64,000 nucleotides of DNA, taken from positions 181,637,653 through 181,701,652 of the forward strand of contig OZ018326.1 of NCBI GenBank assembly GCA_963969495.1, written 5' to 3'. The stretch's first letter is position 1; each line of letters opens with the position of its first letter. The position numbers were made by a program, and so were the translations under genes. Of this stretch, positions 21,383 to 37,129 are shown one piece after another. The notes under the pieces were generated by a model that searched no databases, had not been told where the DNA came from, and saw nothing but the letters and a program-made list of their open reading frames with translations. This stretch comes from Ceratothoa steindachneri (lineage: Eukaryota > Arthropoda > Malacostraca > Isopoda > Cymothoidae).

Positions 21383-23518
21383 AAGAAATATATGATGCAA
21401 ACAAGATGAATCATGTCCAAGGAAGGGTGGTTGCGAATGGCCTAGGTAAAGCTTGACACACAGTCACCTCCTCGTGGTGAGCTTTGGATTATCTTTATAG
21501 GGTTTACGATAAACTAAGACTTGTGCACTTTTTAAATTCAGTCAAGAAACTTTAAAGAGTGACTATAAAGTATATTGATCATTATTAATGAAAAATACTG
21601 TGAACACCTTCAAAAATGTTTATTGACAGAAGTACCTTACATTTAAGGGGGAATTACATATTTTCAGTCGTGTTGGGGCAGCTGAAAATATTACTTTAGA
21701 TTAGTAGAATTTTAACACACTAAATATATATGCCTAGCCCATATTTCCCGCACTATTACGTGTCATACTTCTCAAAAAAAGGTTAAAACCCCCATTTTCG
21801 ATCTACCCTATTCAACACCTGCAGGAGTCTATTCTTGACATGGGAAGTCTTCAAGGGATTCCTTAACTTAAGACGTTATGGTTAGGTTCGGTTAGTTGTA
21901 GTTGGGCGATTTACAGACGTCTCTCTGGTCGATCCTGTTACCCACGGATTAATTATTTGTGGAACAGGGAGAACTAGTGGAGAATTAGCTAAAGGAGTGG
22001 GGCCCACAAATCCGCTCTATGCCTTCTACTACAAATAAGAAAGAGGTCATTCCTCCTGAAATTTTCCTTTCATTATATAACAAGGCACACTCGAAAAATG
22101 CTCAATAATTATACATATTTGTAAACCCATTCCGTATTATATTTTTACACATCAGTTTGTAAAATGTTTGTAGCACAGGGATTACAAAATTCTTGTTTAC
22201 ATTTTCCAATTACTTGCGAGACTCATCCGTAATTTGGAAGACCTTAATTGGTTTGATACTAAATAGGGATTATGGGAATTGATCAACATATTTCGATCGC
22301 TTCACATTTCTCTCGGGGCCAAGTTTTAATATCAACTAGAATGAGATCGTTGTCATTTGCCAACAGAATAAAAACCTTAAAGGAAACGAGGAATTCAGAA
22401 ATGAAAAGTTAGCTGAATTTAACAAAATGCAGTAGCACTTTCCTTTACAGTATGTAAAGCCTTGATATATGTAAATAGAGAAGTATTTTTTTACGAAGGT
22501 ATCAACGCACGAAGTATAAAATGGCTAAAAAAATTCAAGAAAATATTTACATTATACTGTGTTCTAAAATAAACCCTGAGAGTGGGAACGTTTCATGGAT
22601 ATAAGAATGGAAAAAACTGACTCACTTGGCGATGCTGTTTGTATTTTGACGGGGAAAGAAAAATGATTGGGGAATTTTCGTCTCATGGCCTCGGAATACT
22701 CCCACATCATTTTGGGAAATCGTTTTATTTTCTGTTTTCTAATATGTGCAAATTACACATTGACTTAAGTGCACTGATATACAACAACAACATATAAACA
22801 GGGTGGCCCTTCACGCAACTCATCAGCTTAAATCCCAACGCTCACAATTCCATCGTTTAGGCTACCGAAAAGGGGTACCCCTGGACGAACGATACATTTT
22901 CTCGGATCTAGTACCGTAGCAGTATCAAGCAAGATTGAGACTGCCTAGGTTTTATTCCTTACAGACTTCCCTTTTACCTTTTTTAACTAATTTTAACAAG
23001 TTGCTTCTCACCAATTTTGACTTCGATTGAGGTGGTGTTTTTTAACGTATTCTCATTCTTCTCCCATTTTATTTTTCTATTTCCCATTTTACTTTCTTTT
23101 CTTTATCTATCCTTTTCATGCTACGCGAGGGAATTTCAGGTGTAGAATACCCAACCTTGCTGCAGCTGACATCTGAAGGGTTGTCCCCCTCCTATCTCTA
23201 ACGTCAGCAGTTTACCTTCACGACTCCAATACTTGCATGAAGATCTGAAGATCGGTATCTTCCACATATTTACACTTCCTCTAGCTTCACTACTTTCTTT
23301 ACAGATCTCTTTTAAAAACTTTCTGCGTGATTCGGCCTCGTTGCTATTACTCTATAAATTAAAGGAAAACACCAATCACTTAGGCTCTTGATTGGGCTAC
23401 ATTATTATTATCATCACAACATCTTGCCCTCACCTATAGAAACTCTGTGACATCTCTCTCGCTACATGCTTCCTCATCAACATCCGAAAGCTGCAACAAG
23501 TGTATTCATCTTTCAACT

Positions 23519-23520
<2 letters not shown>
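21383..23520. other. Unassigned AT-rich sequence
   Basis: About 2.1 kb without any recognisable gene, RNA or repeat. It is one of the longest empty stretches in the window. Confidence 0.45.

Positions 23521-23595
<75 letters not shown>
23521..23595. repeat. (TA)n microsatellite, left flank of a PLE
   Basis: A pure TA run abutting the inverted-end PLE copy. Confidence 0.97.
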
Positions 23596-23597
<2 letters not shown>

Positions 23598-24664
23598 AAA
23601 GGAGTACAATAGTGTACATGTAAATGCAAAAAATGAAACTAGAGTGTTAGGATCAATTCATTCGACTCCGTCATCGCTATCGCTGCTGGACTAATGAAAT
23701 ACAAAAGAGATGCCTAACGTACAGTGACATTTTTGAGTAAAGGAAGTATAAATTTCTTACTTATCAAGGGATTAGTGTTGAAGTGGCCATCGGAAGTATT
23801 AAAGCTTGGAATTTCCTTTATAAGCGGCGATTTAAACATACGGTTATGTAAATAATTGCGAGAATTATAAATTATTTTTGCATTATCAATGTCAATTAAA
23901 TGGTTTTCATTTGACATGTGGAGAAACAAACTAGAAGAAAGAGATCCATGTCGCATATCGCATTTATGTTCCTTCATTCTCTTAGAGAATCTGCTGCTTT
24001 CACAAATATATACTTGATTGCAAGATTTGCAAGAGATATAATAAACTTTATGTTCTTTCTGGATGGATATATTTTTAGACAGACTATTTTGGATCGTTTT
24101 TTCGTACTGAAAGGCAACATTCATATTGTTTGCATTGCCAAATTTTTAAAATTAATTAATTGAGGCGGGTATGGGAATGTAATAGAATAATTGTGACATA
24201 CTTTTTCCTTTGGATTAGCTGGTGAGTAAAAGATGGTTCTGGCTTTATAATGATATTTTTCTATGAACCAAAGGGGATACTGCAGCTCAATGAATGTTTG
24301 GATGATCGTATTGATTTCAAGTGAAAACCATTGAATTGACATTAATAATGAAAGAATAATTTTTAATTCTCTCAAATATATACATGTCGTCTAATTTAAT
24401 CGGCGCTTAAAAAGGAAATTCCAAACTTTAATACTTCCGATGGCCAACTCAACATTAATCCCTTGATAAGTAAGAAATTTATACTTCTTTTACTAAAAAA
24501 ATGCCGCTGCTCCCCAATACCCCCCCTCCCCCTAATCACATTCCGACTTATAAATTTGTGTGTCCGTACGTTAAGCATATCTTTTGTATTTCATTCGTCC
24601 AGCAGCGATTGACGATGACGGAAGTTTCCATCGAATAAATTGATCCTAACTGTGGTTTCTTTTC

Positions 24665-24668
<4 letters not shown>
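23596..24668 (-). mobile_element. Penelope-like element with inverted ends between (TA)n arrays
   Basis: The left arm (about 23611-23840) and right arm (about 24400-24668) are inverted copies. Both contain the end of the endonuclease gene (the block around AATACTTCCGATGGCCA) and then tail sequence such as TTTGTATTTCATTCGTCCAG. The minus-strand interior holds a GIY-YIG domain and its upstream linker. A (TA)n array lies at each outer edge. There is no reverse transcriptase, so this is a deletion product or a partial insertion with an inverted terminal repeat. Confidence 0.75.
23714..24375 (-). pseudogene. GIY-YIG endonuclease and linker of a Penelope-like element
   Basis: From 24375 downward the first frame carries INTIIQTFIELQYPLWFIEK and ITFPYPPQLINF, the linker between reverse transcriptase and nuclease in this class. 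The second frame (24124-23714) reads HKVYYISCKSCNQVYICESS, then RFSKRMKEHKCDMRHG, LFLHMSNENHLIDIDNAKII and IKEIPSFNTSDGHFN. The GIY-type and YIG-type strands appear as VYYI and VYICES. The conserved Arg and His and the C-terminal NxxxG/F region are present. The YIG glycine is replaced by Cys, which would probably weaken a nuclease. One frameshift near 24122 separates the two frames. Confidence 0.8.

Positions 24669-24711
<43 letters not shown>
24669..24711. repeat. (TA)n microsatellite between two PLE copies
   Basis: A pure TA run. The PLE copy to its left ends here and the next PLE region begins to its right. Confidence 0.97.
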
Positions 24712-24714
<3 letters not shown>

Positions 24715-24899
24715 AGTGAAACCACTGTATAGGAGCATATACTCTATTTATGAGACTAGTTTACCATACTCTCTTCAGTCGTATACTGAGAATGGAATAA
24801 ACACACAAGTTACTAAACACCTCAAAATCCCAACAAAAGATAAAAAAAACGGAGAAAAGAGGCCATTAATCAGGGTGTGTGGTTCTATTATCATTAACT

Positions 24900-25250
24900 A
24901 AACTGTTTATGATTAGGTTCCAGGAATAGGGGCTACATTTAAATTGACCATCAGAAAGATTAAAATTATGAATTTCTCCTATTAGTATCGATTCTACAAT
25001 TTTTTTACGGAAATCTTTACAATTATATATAACTTGGCCCTTGAATAGTCTATTTGGTGTTTGTAATTGCTAATATGGTTAGAAATACTGGATGTAGTAC
25101 TGCATCGCCTGACATCACCTCTATGTTCATATATTCGTTATTTTAATGTTTTCCCAGTCTCTCCTATCTAGAATGAGGGACAGTTAGTGGATTCACACGG
25201 GATTACATATTCACCTGTCTCATTTGGCTGTTCCATGGGCTTAGTCGAAA
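24900..25250 (-). pseudogene. GIY-YIG endonuclease of the same PLE
   Basis: The minus strand reads CESTNCPSF, a stop, IGETGKTLK, then RIYEHRGDVRRC, SISNHISNYKHQIDYSRAK and IHNFNLSDGQFKC in shifting frames. This is the same domain as at 23714-24375, with the IGETG strand well preserved. It lies directly downstream of the RT pseudogene, as expected for one element. Confidence 0.7.
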
Positions 25251-25360
25251 GGAAAGATTTAAGGATGGAAAAAGGGTATTTAAACAATGCTCGACCTGGC
25301 GAAATAACTCTGTTTACTCCTTTGAAGACGGGTGAAAAGGGGAGGGATAGACAATTCGTG

Positions 25361-26690
25361 TTACTTACTCACTTTGTTTTCATCCTTGGGACGGTAGTAT
25401 TTAGATTTAGTTTTAGATAAGCTCTTCTTGTTGACGTGGAGGAGATAATTTAATACAATGAATCTGCAGGCTCTATATGTAATCACGTCTTCTAAAAAGC
25501 AAGGATCACATATTTTAAGTGCTCTCAAAAACATACCTGATGTAACGGCTCTTTTAATGTTAACATCAGGATGTGAAAAGAAATGGATATAGGAGTTAGA
25601 ATGGGTCGGTTTTCGGTACACAGTAAAGCTAATTTGGTCAATGACTCTTACAATTTTGACATCGAGAAAAGTTATACAATTATCTTTTCCCACTCTACTT
25701 TAAATTTATTGGTGGGTGTAGGCCGTTAAGATTTTTAAGGAAATTGTCGAATGGATTTAAACTTTTTATAGGCCAAATCGATATTGCATCATCTACATAC
25801 CTATACCATACAAAATTATGATGGGGAATCACAGAAGGGAGTAATGATACTTCGAAATGTTCTATAAAAAGGTGACATAATATGTGCGATAAAGGATTAC
25901 CTATGCTAAGACCATATTTTTGACGGAAACACCCATATCGCTGATAAATACATTGTCAGTAAGACAAAGTTTAACAAGATTTATAATTATATTTTTGCCT
26001 AGTGGGAGGTCTAATTTTTGATTATCTAATACCTTAGATAAAACATTAAGAGATTTGTTAATTGGGACATTAGTGTACATGATATATACATCAAAGTTAC
26101 TAAGCAGCTTCCTTTTATGTTGATTTTCCTAAATTTTTCAATGAAATCAACGGAATAGATTATGTATGAAGGATATATCAATCCAACAGCTCAGCAAGAA
26201 GAGAAGAAAACCACTTCGAGAGTTTGTATGCATTAGAGTCGATACACGATATAATAGGGCGGAGTGGCGTTCCTCCTTTGTGGGTTTTCGGCAGATCATA
26301 CATACGGGGTAGTGATGGGTTGGTAGGTTTAAAACGATGTAGACGGTCTGGGTTGGATCGTTTAAGCAATTTTATGGGAGTTTTGTTGAAGATCTTGGTT
26401 TTATTATTTAATGGATTAGAAGATAATTTCTCATAAATGTTTGTATCATTAAGTAAATCCGGTAATTTTTCCATATAAGAATTTTTGTCTAACAGAACAA
26501 TTTGGTTAGTTTTATCAAATTTTGTTAACACAATATTTTTTTAGAATTAAGTAACTTAGGGGCAGTCATAAGGCGGCTGAGGATCTCTAAATATCTCACA
26601 CTGTCACTATGGGATAAAACACTAGCTACAAAACCACTTAAAAACTCAATGTTAGACTGATCAATTGCACAAAATGTACATATACATAGA
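25361..26690 (-). pseudogene. Penelope-like reverse transcriptase
   Basis: The minus-strand frame 26531-26178 reads LTKFDKTNQIVLLDKNSY and LPRMYDLPKTHKGGTPLRPI, the fingers and early palm of PLE reverse transcriptases (KxDKxN and YGLPKxHK in the family). Near 25795 the complementary strand gives YRYVDDAISIWP, the catalytic Y-V-D-D box with both Asp intact. The frame 25693-25361 reads CITFLDVKIVR and FTVYRKPTHSNSYIHFFSHP, the usual FLD and VYRKPT thumb motifs. At least two frame breaks interrupt the gene and the N-terminus is lost. The enzyme copies RNA into DNA at a nicked target, but this copy cannot do so. Confidence 0.85.
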
Positions 26691-26724
26691 AAGGAGATGA
26701 TTAAGGGAGAATAAATCACTATTT

Positions 26725-26880
26725 TAAACGCAGAGTCATTAACAAAATTAGCTTCACTGTCTACTATAAACCGAGCCATTCTAACTTTTATATCCATTTC
26801 TTTTCACATCATGATGTTAACATTAAAAAAGCCGTTGCATTAGGTATGTTTTTGAGAGCAATTAGAATATGTGATCCTTG
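26725..26880 (+). pseudogene. PLE reverse transcriptase fragment in opposite orientation
   Basis: The plus strand reads ISFTVYYKPSHSNFYIHFFS followed by HHDVNIKKAVALGMFLRAIR and ICDPC. This is a diverged copy of the RT thumb region that lies on the minus strand at 25500-25640. The plus and minus pieces meet here, so two PLE copies are joined head to head or one was partly inverted. Confidence 0.75.
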
Positions 26881-26884
26881 CAGT

Positions 26885-27330
26885 GCATTGTGAATTTAAT
26901 TTTAAAAATAACCATCGAGTTTATATAAGCCAGGACTTAAATTAAAATTGGGGAATTTACTAATAAAAGCCGATTCAATAATATTTCGTGAAATTGTATT
27001 GTTATTATGACAAATGATTTTAGCAGAATTCCAATCAATATTGTGAATAAGATATGACATATGAACATAAAATGAGCTGCTTTCTTCACCGCGAAGGACA
27101 TTATATTTATGCTGAGAGATTCATTTTTTTAAACATTTACCTGATTGGCCAAAGAAATATTTAGAGCAATCGATACATTTTACGCAATATACATTACCAA
27201 TAGGAGAAGGGACGTTCTTGACTAATAGTTTAGAGATAGTATTATTATAGTTAAATACTACACAACTGCCTAGATATTTTAAAATATGAGGGAGAGAATC
27301 AAAGGATGGATTAAAAGGAAGTACAAGAGT
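26885..27330 (-). pseudogene. Second PLE GIY-YIG endonuclease remnant
   Basis: The minus strand reads VPSPIGNVYCVKCIDCSKYF, FGQSGKCLKK, a stop, ISQHKYNVLRGEESSSFYVH and then ISRNIIESAFISKFPNFNLS. The order is again Cys pair, YIG-like strand, helix and C-terminal ESxxI block. The domain continues upstream (above 27240) in a poorly readable frame. Confidence 0.75.
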
Positions 27331-27464
27331 ATTCTTGTTATTAAAAGGCGCGCGAGGTTCAAAACTATAAAGAAACTTTTTAAATAACTGAAGTCATTTA
27401 TCAAGGAAATAAAAAGGATAGCAAAGTTTATGGCCGATGTCAAAATTTTGGAAACTTCAGAGTC

Positions 27465-28106
27465 AATTTCACGAAATATCATTGAATCGACCTTTATTAG
27501 TAAATTCCCAAATTTTAATTTAAGTCCTGGCTTATATAAACTCGATGGTTATTTTTAAAATTATATTCATAATGCACTGTCGAAACTTTTAATTTGAGAC
27601 TAAATATTTATATTAATCTTAATAAACTATTTAATTTTTTTTTCTGTGCATCTATGTAATCTTATGTGTATGTCTGTGTATTTATTTTCGTTTGGGTCAA
27701 GTCTTTAGAACATTTTACTTATTCTACCTTGGTTTTTCAATCCTGACGTCTGATGTTAATCTCTTGCTCAGATTTTCTCCCTCCCTAATTGCTTAGGCGG
27801 TATTTTATTCCTCTTGTCAACCTTTTGTCTGTTGAATTTACTTGATTTAATGATCTTAGTTTGTATTTATCTTCTTTACTTCCTTTTTTTCTGTCAATCT
27901 TCTCTCCTCATAATGTTTCCATTTCATATTAATTCATTTTGTTGATTGGATTTTTGCTTTTTTGTGGGCATTCCCTTTCCTCTGTATCATCCTTATACAT
28001 ATTACAATTTTCAATACTTTTGTTATTACTTCATAAAGAACTCGAAATAAAGTTCGAAAGTACTTGGAATCCTCGTATTAATTTTAATTTTTCCTGTGGG
28101 CTTTGT

Positions 28107-28109
<3 letters not shown>
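27465..28109 (+). mobile_element. PLE 3' end in plus orientation
   Basis: The plus strand reads ISRNIIESTFISKFPNFNLS again. This is an inverted copy of the end of the nuclease gene at 26885-27000, then about 500 bases of T-rich non-coding tail. The tail ends with a TCGAAAGTACTTGG block and a (TA)n array, as in other PLE tails here. It forms an inverted repeat with 26885-27000. Confidence 0.65.

Positions 28110-28166
<57 letters not shown>
28110..28166. repeat. (TA)n microsatellite at a PLE 3' end
   Basis: A pure TA run after the PLE tail. Confidence 0.97.
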
Positions 28167-28171
<5 letters not shown>

Positions 28172-28469
28172 GAAAATCACATGGTACCGTGATATATAAT
28201 AGATGTATTTAAATGGCCAAAGAAATGAAATGGGAGATTATAGAAACGGACAATAGGGAAACTATTTTAACCGTTACATGAAAATAAATAAAAGAGTTTT
28301 ATTTGAACCCGTGTTATCAAGCGGTGTGGTTAGCGCGCTTAAAGTAGGGATGTCGTGCTTTTCAATTATATCTTCTCCATCCTTACAGGCACGGTTTCAT
28401 TTGGGTGGTGGTCTCTGGAAGTGCGAACGAAAAGGTTAAATTGATAAAATGTGTTGTCCTGGCTTACGT

Positions 28470-28541
28470 GCCCCCTTAGCTAAGTCGGTAGAGCACTGGT
28501 CTAGATAACCAGAGGTCTGAGGTTCGAGTCCTTGCCGGCCA
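28470..28541 (+). tRNA. tRNA-like sequence, probably a pseudogene or SINE head
   Basis: It has a good internal promoter: an A box around TAGCTAAGTCGGTAGAGCA and a B box GGTTCGAGTCC. The anticodon stem (CTGGT with ACCAG) and T stem pair well, and the D stem has one mismatch. The loop CTAGATA puts AGA at the anticodon position, but the long variable arm of serine tRNAs is absent. The acceptor arms (GCCCCCT and CCGGCCA) pair poorly. I therefore read it as a decayed tRNA copy or tRNA-derived SINE, not a working tRNA. Confidence 0.45.
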
Positions 28542-30780
28542 ATGGTTTTTTTCTCTTTGATTTTCTCGGGGCAACCTCCATTTGGATCTCTTCTGTCTTG
28601 TTTCTGTGTATCACTTCTAGTTTGAGGGCCGATAACTTTCGGTAGCTCAACTATATATATATTAGTTGGGCGATATGAAAAAAATATTCATGTTATCAAT
28701 CAACATTTTAATATAATGCAGATTTCCGCGTATAATAAACACTTGAAGTTTAGAATACTAAGCAAAAATTATAGATCTTTACGTAGCTTCTCGCTGAAAG
28801 CACCGCTGAAAGGATATATAAGGATTATCTTTAGTTTTTGACCAAATCGAGAAAATGGAGAGATTATGTGAAACATATTTTAGGCTTGTTTCTTTAATTG
28901 TGGTTGTTTAGTGCAAGGGTCAAAAGTAATATAAGATATTATTCTGTCCTCCTGGTATTAGTGTAATTAATTACCTAAATTGAGTCGCTTTTATAGTTTT
29001 TGAGATAAGAATTGGGGGCGCTTCATGGAAGACCTCTTCATTTCGCGATATGCTAAGAAATTTGGATTGTTGAGGGTTCTATAAATGGGTTATGGGCTTT
29101 TAATAGATGTCACTCGGGCACTTAAAGAGATAAGATAAGGTAATAGCAATAAATTTTAGCTCGAAAAAATCATATATATTCTTTATCTTTATGTATTATT
29201 TCATTTACTTGTTTTCGTACCTTTTTTGGATGCACTACATCACTATTCGCTATTTATGATTTTTGTCATTCCTTTTATAACGAGAACTGAATATCTTTTA
29301 TCTTTTAATCAAACGTGGTTCTTTCTCTCCTCCCCTCATTTGAGTAGTTCCCTTTTAGAACAACTTTTTTATTTCTATTTCAAAGTTATCCTTAGATTTT
29401 CTTTGTCTTTGTTTTCTTTCTTTGTTATTGACATTTTTGTTTGATGGCTGTTGGTTTGATGCTGGGAATATATTTATACTCACCCGCACACACTCACATT
29501 GATCACAATTTTTATTTCAGGCATGTTGAAATAAAATAGCATGATGATGCTGAGAAGAAGGATTTTTGAGAGAGGAATTGTAGGGAAGCAAACAGAGAAT
29601 AAAGCAAACAAACAGAAATTGAAGAAATAAGAGGTAAAATTAAAAAATAGCCATGTTGAGCTCGCATATATCATTATCTAGAAAAGTTGGGGACGGAAGG
29701 GCACATTAAAACTTAAGTTATAAATAGTTCAAGAACACGTAATGTGACATGACCGTTCTGTGTTTTTATCTCTACATAATATTATATGCACATATGTCAT
29801 CGTAGACCATGAAGCAATCTGTGAAAAAAACATATACCTGAAGGAAAGCAAAAAAGACCAGTAGAGTTAAATATATCCACAGAATTCACTGTAAACAATT
29901 ATGGCGTATTGCAAGACCCCTAAATTTATTGTAAAATATAATAAACTAAAAATATGCATCCCTGGATTTGCTTGTAAAACCTTAGGGAATATAAAGAACC
30001 TACCGTCTCTAACCTTTACAGGGGTAATAACTTTTATTGAAACATCTATTATAACTGGAAAGAAGGTTTGACAAAAAGATTTTTCATTTATGAAGCATTT
30101 ATAAATCAAACCATCTATGTTTATAAAGCATAGATGGTTCTGACTAGAGAAAAAAAGATATTGCATACAAGAGAATAAACAAACGAAAATATTGTTATTA
30201 CCACTCAGTTTTGGATTTACTTTGAGGACTAAAAAATGTGTCTTGATTTAATATGGAGAGTTAGACGAACTCATTTGATATATTATTTGGTGATGCAATA
30301 TAAAACGAGGGACAATTCTTGCTTGTGAGAAGAATTCTAATTAGTACAACGGGGGGAAATATCCATAAGGTTGGGTATTAGAATCACCCCAAGGGCAACA
30401 TTTAAGGCGGAGAATGAAAGAAAGAAAAGAGTTCCGGAAAATATAAAATTGTTGTAGCGATTATATATTCGTACCATTAACTCTTATTTTTTGCTGCGAT
30501 GCCCTTGTATAAGGCGTCATAGCTACTCAGAGATCATAGGGTTGAAAAAAACTTGATTCAAACCTTGATAACCCTGCCAGTGCGTATGACCTTAGAAAAG
30601 CCACGCGTTGTAAATACCCTGAATGGTAATTACTTTTGTACTTTCTAATATAGTTTAGCTGGTAAATTAGTTTGCTTTAAAAAAAATTGCAAATATTAAT
30701 TAAAACGGACTATAACTAATGATAATGTCTTGTAAATAAGAGTGTTACAATTCTCTTCTCCATCCATTCACCTTTTTTTT
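28542..30780. other. Unassigned AT-rich sequence
   Basis: About 2.2 kb with only short frames (up to 99 codons) and no recognised similarity. Confidence 0.45.
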
Positions 30781-30784
30781 TAGC

Positions 30785-31330
30785 TTTGTGTTTAACCTAG
30801 ATTCTACATACTGGGCATGGACACCTTATTCTTTGTCTATGAAATTTAGCGAATGGTTCACTTTTATGAACATATCCTATGTTGCAATTTTTTTGGTATG
30901 CTTTACATTCGTCGGAGTGAATAGTTGATTCTCGCCTAACAACCCTTTCAAGTATTGTAATAGGGTTGCAGTATCTCGATGCTCAACAACTTCCATGCAT
31001 CCAATGGCTGGTGCCTTCAATATATCCATAATTTCAAAACCACTTATTTATTAATGTCAAGATTTTCCTTCATGATGTTTGGGTTTGTGTAAAAAGTACG
31101 ATTCGTCAACTTGTACTATGAAACCATACCTACCTACTTTAAATAGGTTATTTAAAAAATGTCTAGTACATAATTCACAAAAGAAACTACAAATTGACCA
31201 TAAATTTTAGTGAGACTTTCAATAATTTAGATGCATTAGTTACACCAATTTTATCACATCAAGAGAAAATTGCTTCAGCTTATTTTTGAAGGCTTAAATT
31301 GGACTTACAAAAATTAGTTCTTTATAATTG
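30785..31330 (-). pseudogene. Merlin-type (ISXO2-like) transposase remnant
   Basis: Minus-strand pieces read VGRYGFIVQVDESYFLHKPK and HHEGK, then VVRRESTIHSDECKAYQ and KVNHSLNFIDKE with GVHAQYVES. The order matches the ISXO2-like DDE domain of Merlin and IS1595-group transposases. VDES carries the first catalytic Asp, SDECKAY the second and the NHS...F block follows. The final GVHTQxIES-like segment, which carries the conserved Glu, is present as GVHAQYVES. Frameshifts and stops break it at several points and the helix-turn-helix N-terminus is not readable. It lies just left of a mariner insertion. Confidence 0.65.
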
Positions 31331-31382
31331 ACACTTTATGTTTGTACATTTTACTGACCTTATATTGACGCTTCCAAATATA

Positions 31383-32318
31383 CGAGGGGCGGTCAATAAG
31401 TTTTGCAATTCGGATATAAGGAAACGAGATATGAGGAAAAGTGTTTTATTATTTTTCAATATAACTACCCTCGACTTCAATGCAATTGCGCCACTTGTCA
31501 CCAAGGCTTCGAATTCCCGACAATTAGAAATCACCCGACTGTTGTTCAATCCACTCCTGGACGGCGAGCTGGACATCTTCATCGTCCCCAAACCAGCGTC
31601 CACGCAGTGCAGGCTTGAGCTGGCGGAATAAAAAGTAGTCGCTAGGGGCCAGATCTGGACTGTAGGGGGCATGGTTGAGCTCCTCGAATCGGCACACGCG
31701 CAGGGCAGCTTGTGAAACTCTGGCCTTGTGTACTTTGACGACATTGAAGTCGATCATGGGGCGTGACGTTTCTAGGGACCCAACGGGCAGAGACCTTGGT
31801 CATGGCGAAATTGTTGTGGATGATTTTTTTAACATTTCCATGTGTTATTCCAAGTTCTCGCTCGATTTATTCGACCTTCACCCGTCGATTTTCGAAGATC
31901 ATCCTCTCCACACGGGCCACATTGTCCTCGTTGGTCACATCTCACGGACGTCCTGCCTGGACGAGCGTCATCTTTAAGGGACTCACGATCATGGACGAAC
32001 TCCCTATTCCAGCGAGCAATGGTTGCATAGGAAGGGGAGGTGTCGGTGTACACTGCAACCATGCGTTCATGGATCTCTTTTGCATTCTTGCTTTCCTTAG
32101 TCAAAAATTTGATCGCTGCGCGGTGCTCAACCTTCTCCATTGTTGAGATATTTGTGATCGACAATCTGCGATCAGCCACTGCTTCTTAAATAGACGAGGC
32201 AGGAACGTGCAGCTGCAGGTCCTGACTTGTCATAACTTGTCCTAACACCCCCACAAACAGCCATCCCATTTCCTTTGTTTTGCCCTACCGATTCGCAAAA
32301 CTTATTGACCGCCCCTCG
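31383..32318 (-). mobile_element. mariner element, internally deleted copy 1
   Basis: The ends are nearly perfect inverted repeats (CGAGGGGCGGTCAATAAGTT at both), each flanked by TA. On the minus strand the transposase start is intact. The catalytic core is then deleted and the C-terminal part resumes in another frame. At about 936 bp it is a non-autonomous derivative of a roughly 1.3 kb element. It shares its deletion with the copy at 62828-63757. Confidence 0.9.
31524..32179 (-). pseudogene. mariner transposase with core deletion
   Basis: The N-terminal part (from about 32140 down) reads MEKVEHRAAIKFLTKESKNA, then KEIHERMVAVYTDTSPSYAT and IARWNREF, the paired helix-turn-helix DNA-binding domain of mariner. 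After a frame break come the linker ending SARWVPRN and a direct join to VHKARVSQAALRV. This lacks about 100-120 residues, including the first catalytic Asp and the region of the second. The end reads NHAPYSPDLAPSDYFLFRQL, the third catalytic Asp region, which is intact. It can bind its ends at best and cannot catalyse. Confidence 0.85.
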
Positions 32319-32321
32319 TAT

Positions 32322-35414
<3,093 letters not shown>

Positions 35415-35677
35415 GTATGTTTTTAAATCAGGAAATTTCCTTTGTAAATTGCAAATATGAGTGTGATTCCAATGAGAGTCAGGGCTGACCGTGATGAGAT
35501 GGCGCGAGGCAGAGGAGTATTACTGCCGTCAGAATGGTCTCGTGTTGCATCTCTTGGCAGTTCATTCATTCCCTAAATGGGGCGATTCTCTCGCGCTCCG
35601 AACTCATAAGTTCCAGTTAAGGCACGACTTTCACTAATTCTACTCAGGGACATATTTTCTTGCACGCAAAAATATTC

Positions 35678-37129
<1,452 letters not shown>

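Larger units (their letters stand above)
24900..26700 (-). mobile_element. Penelope-like element, RT plus GIY-YIG, disrupted
   Basis: This is the most complete PLE in the window, read on the minus strand. From about 26690 to 25361 lies reverse transcriptase, and from about 25250 to 24900 the GIY-YIG nuclease. Stops and frameshifts occur in both, and the start of the RT is missing. It sits in a cluster with three other PLE fragments, so the element boundaries are uncertain. Confidence 0.75.

Noticed and set aside
26525..26797. Minus-strand 90-codon frame as the N-terminal part of the PLE reverse transcriptase
   Set aside because: Much of it is antisense to a plus-strand RT fragment (26725-26880). 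Only the part below about 26690 belongs to the minus-strand RT.
31338..32146. Plus-strand frames of 97, 100 and 127 codons over mariner copy 1
   Set aside because: They are antisense to the mariner transposase remnant.
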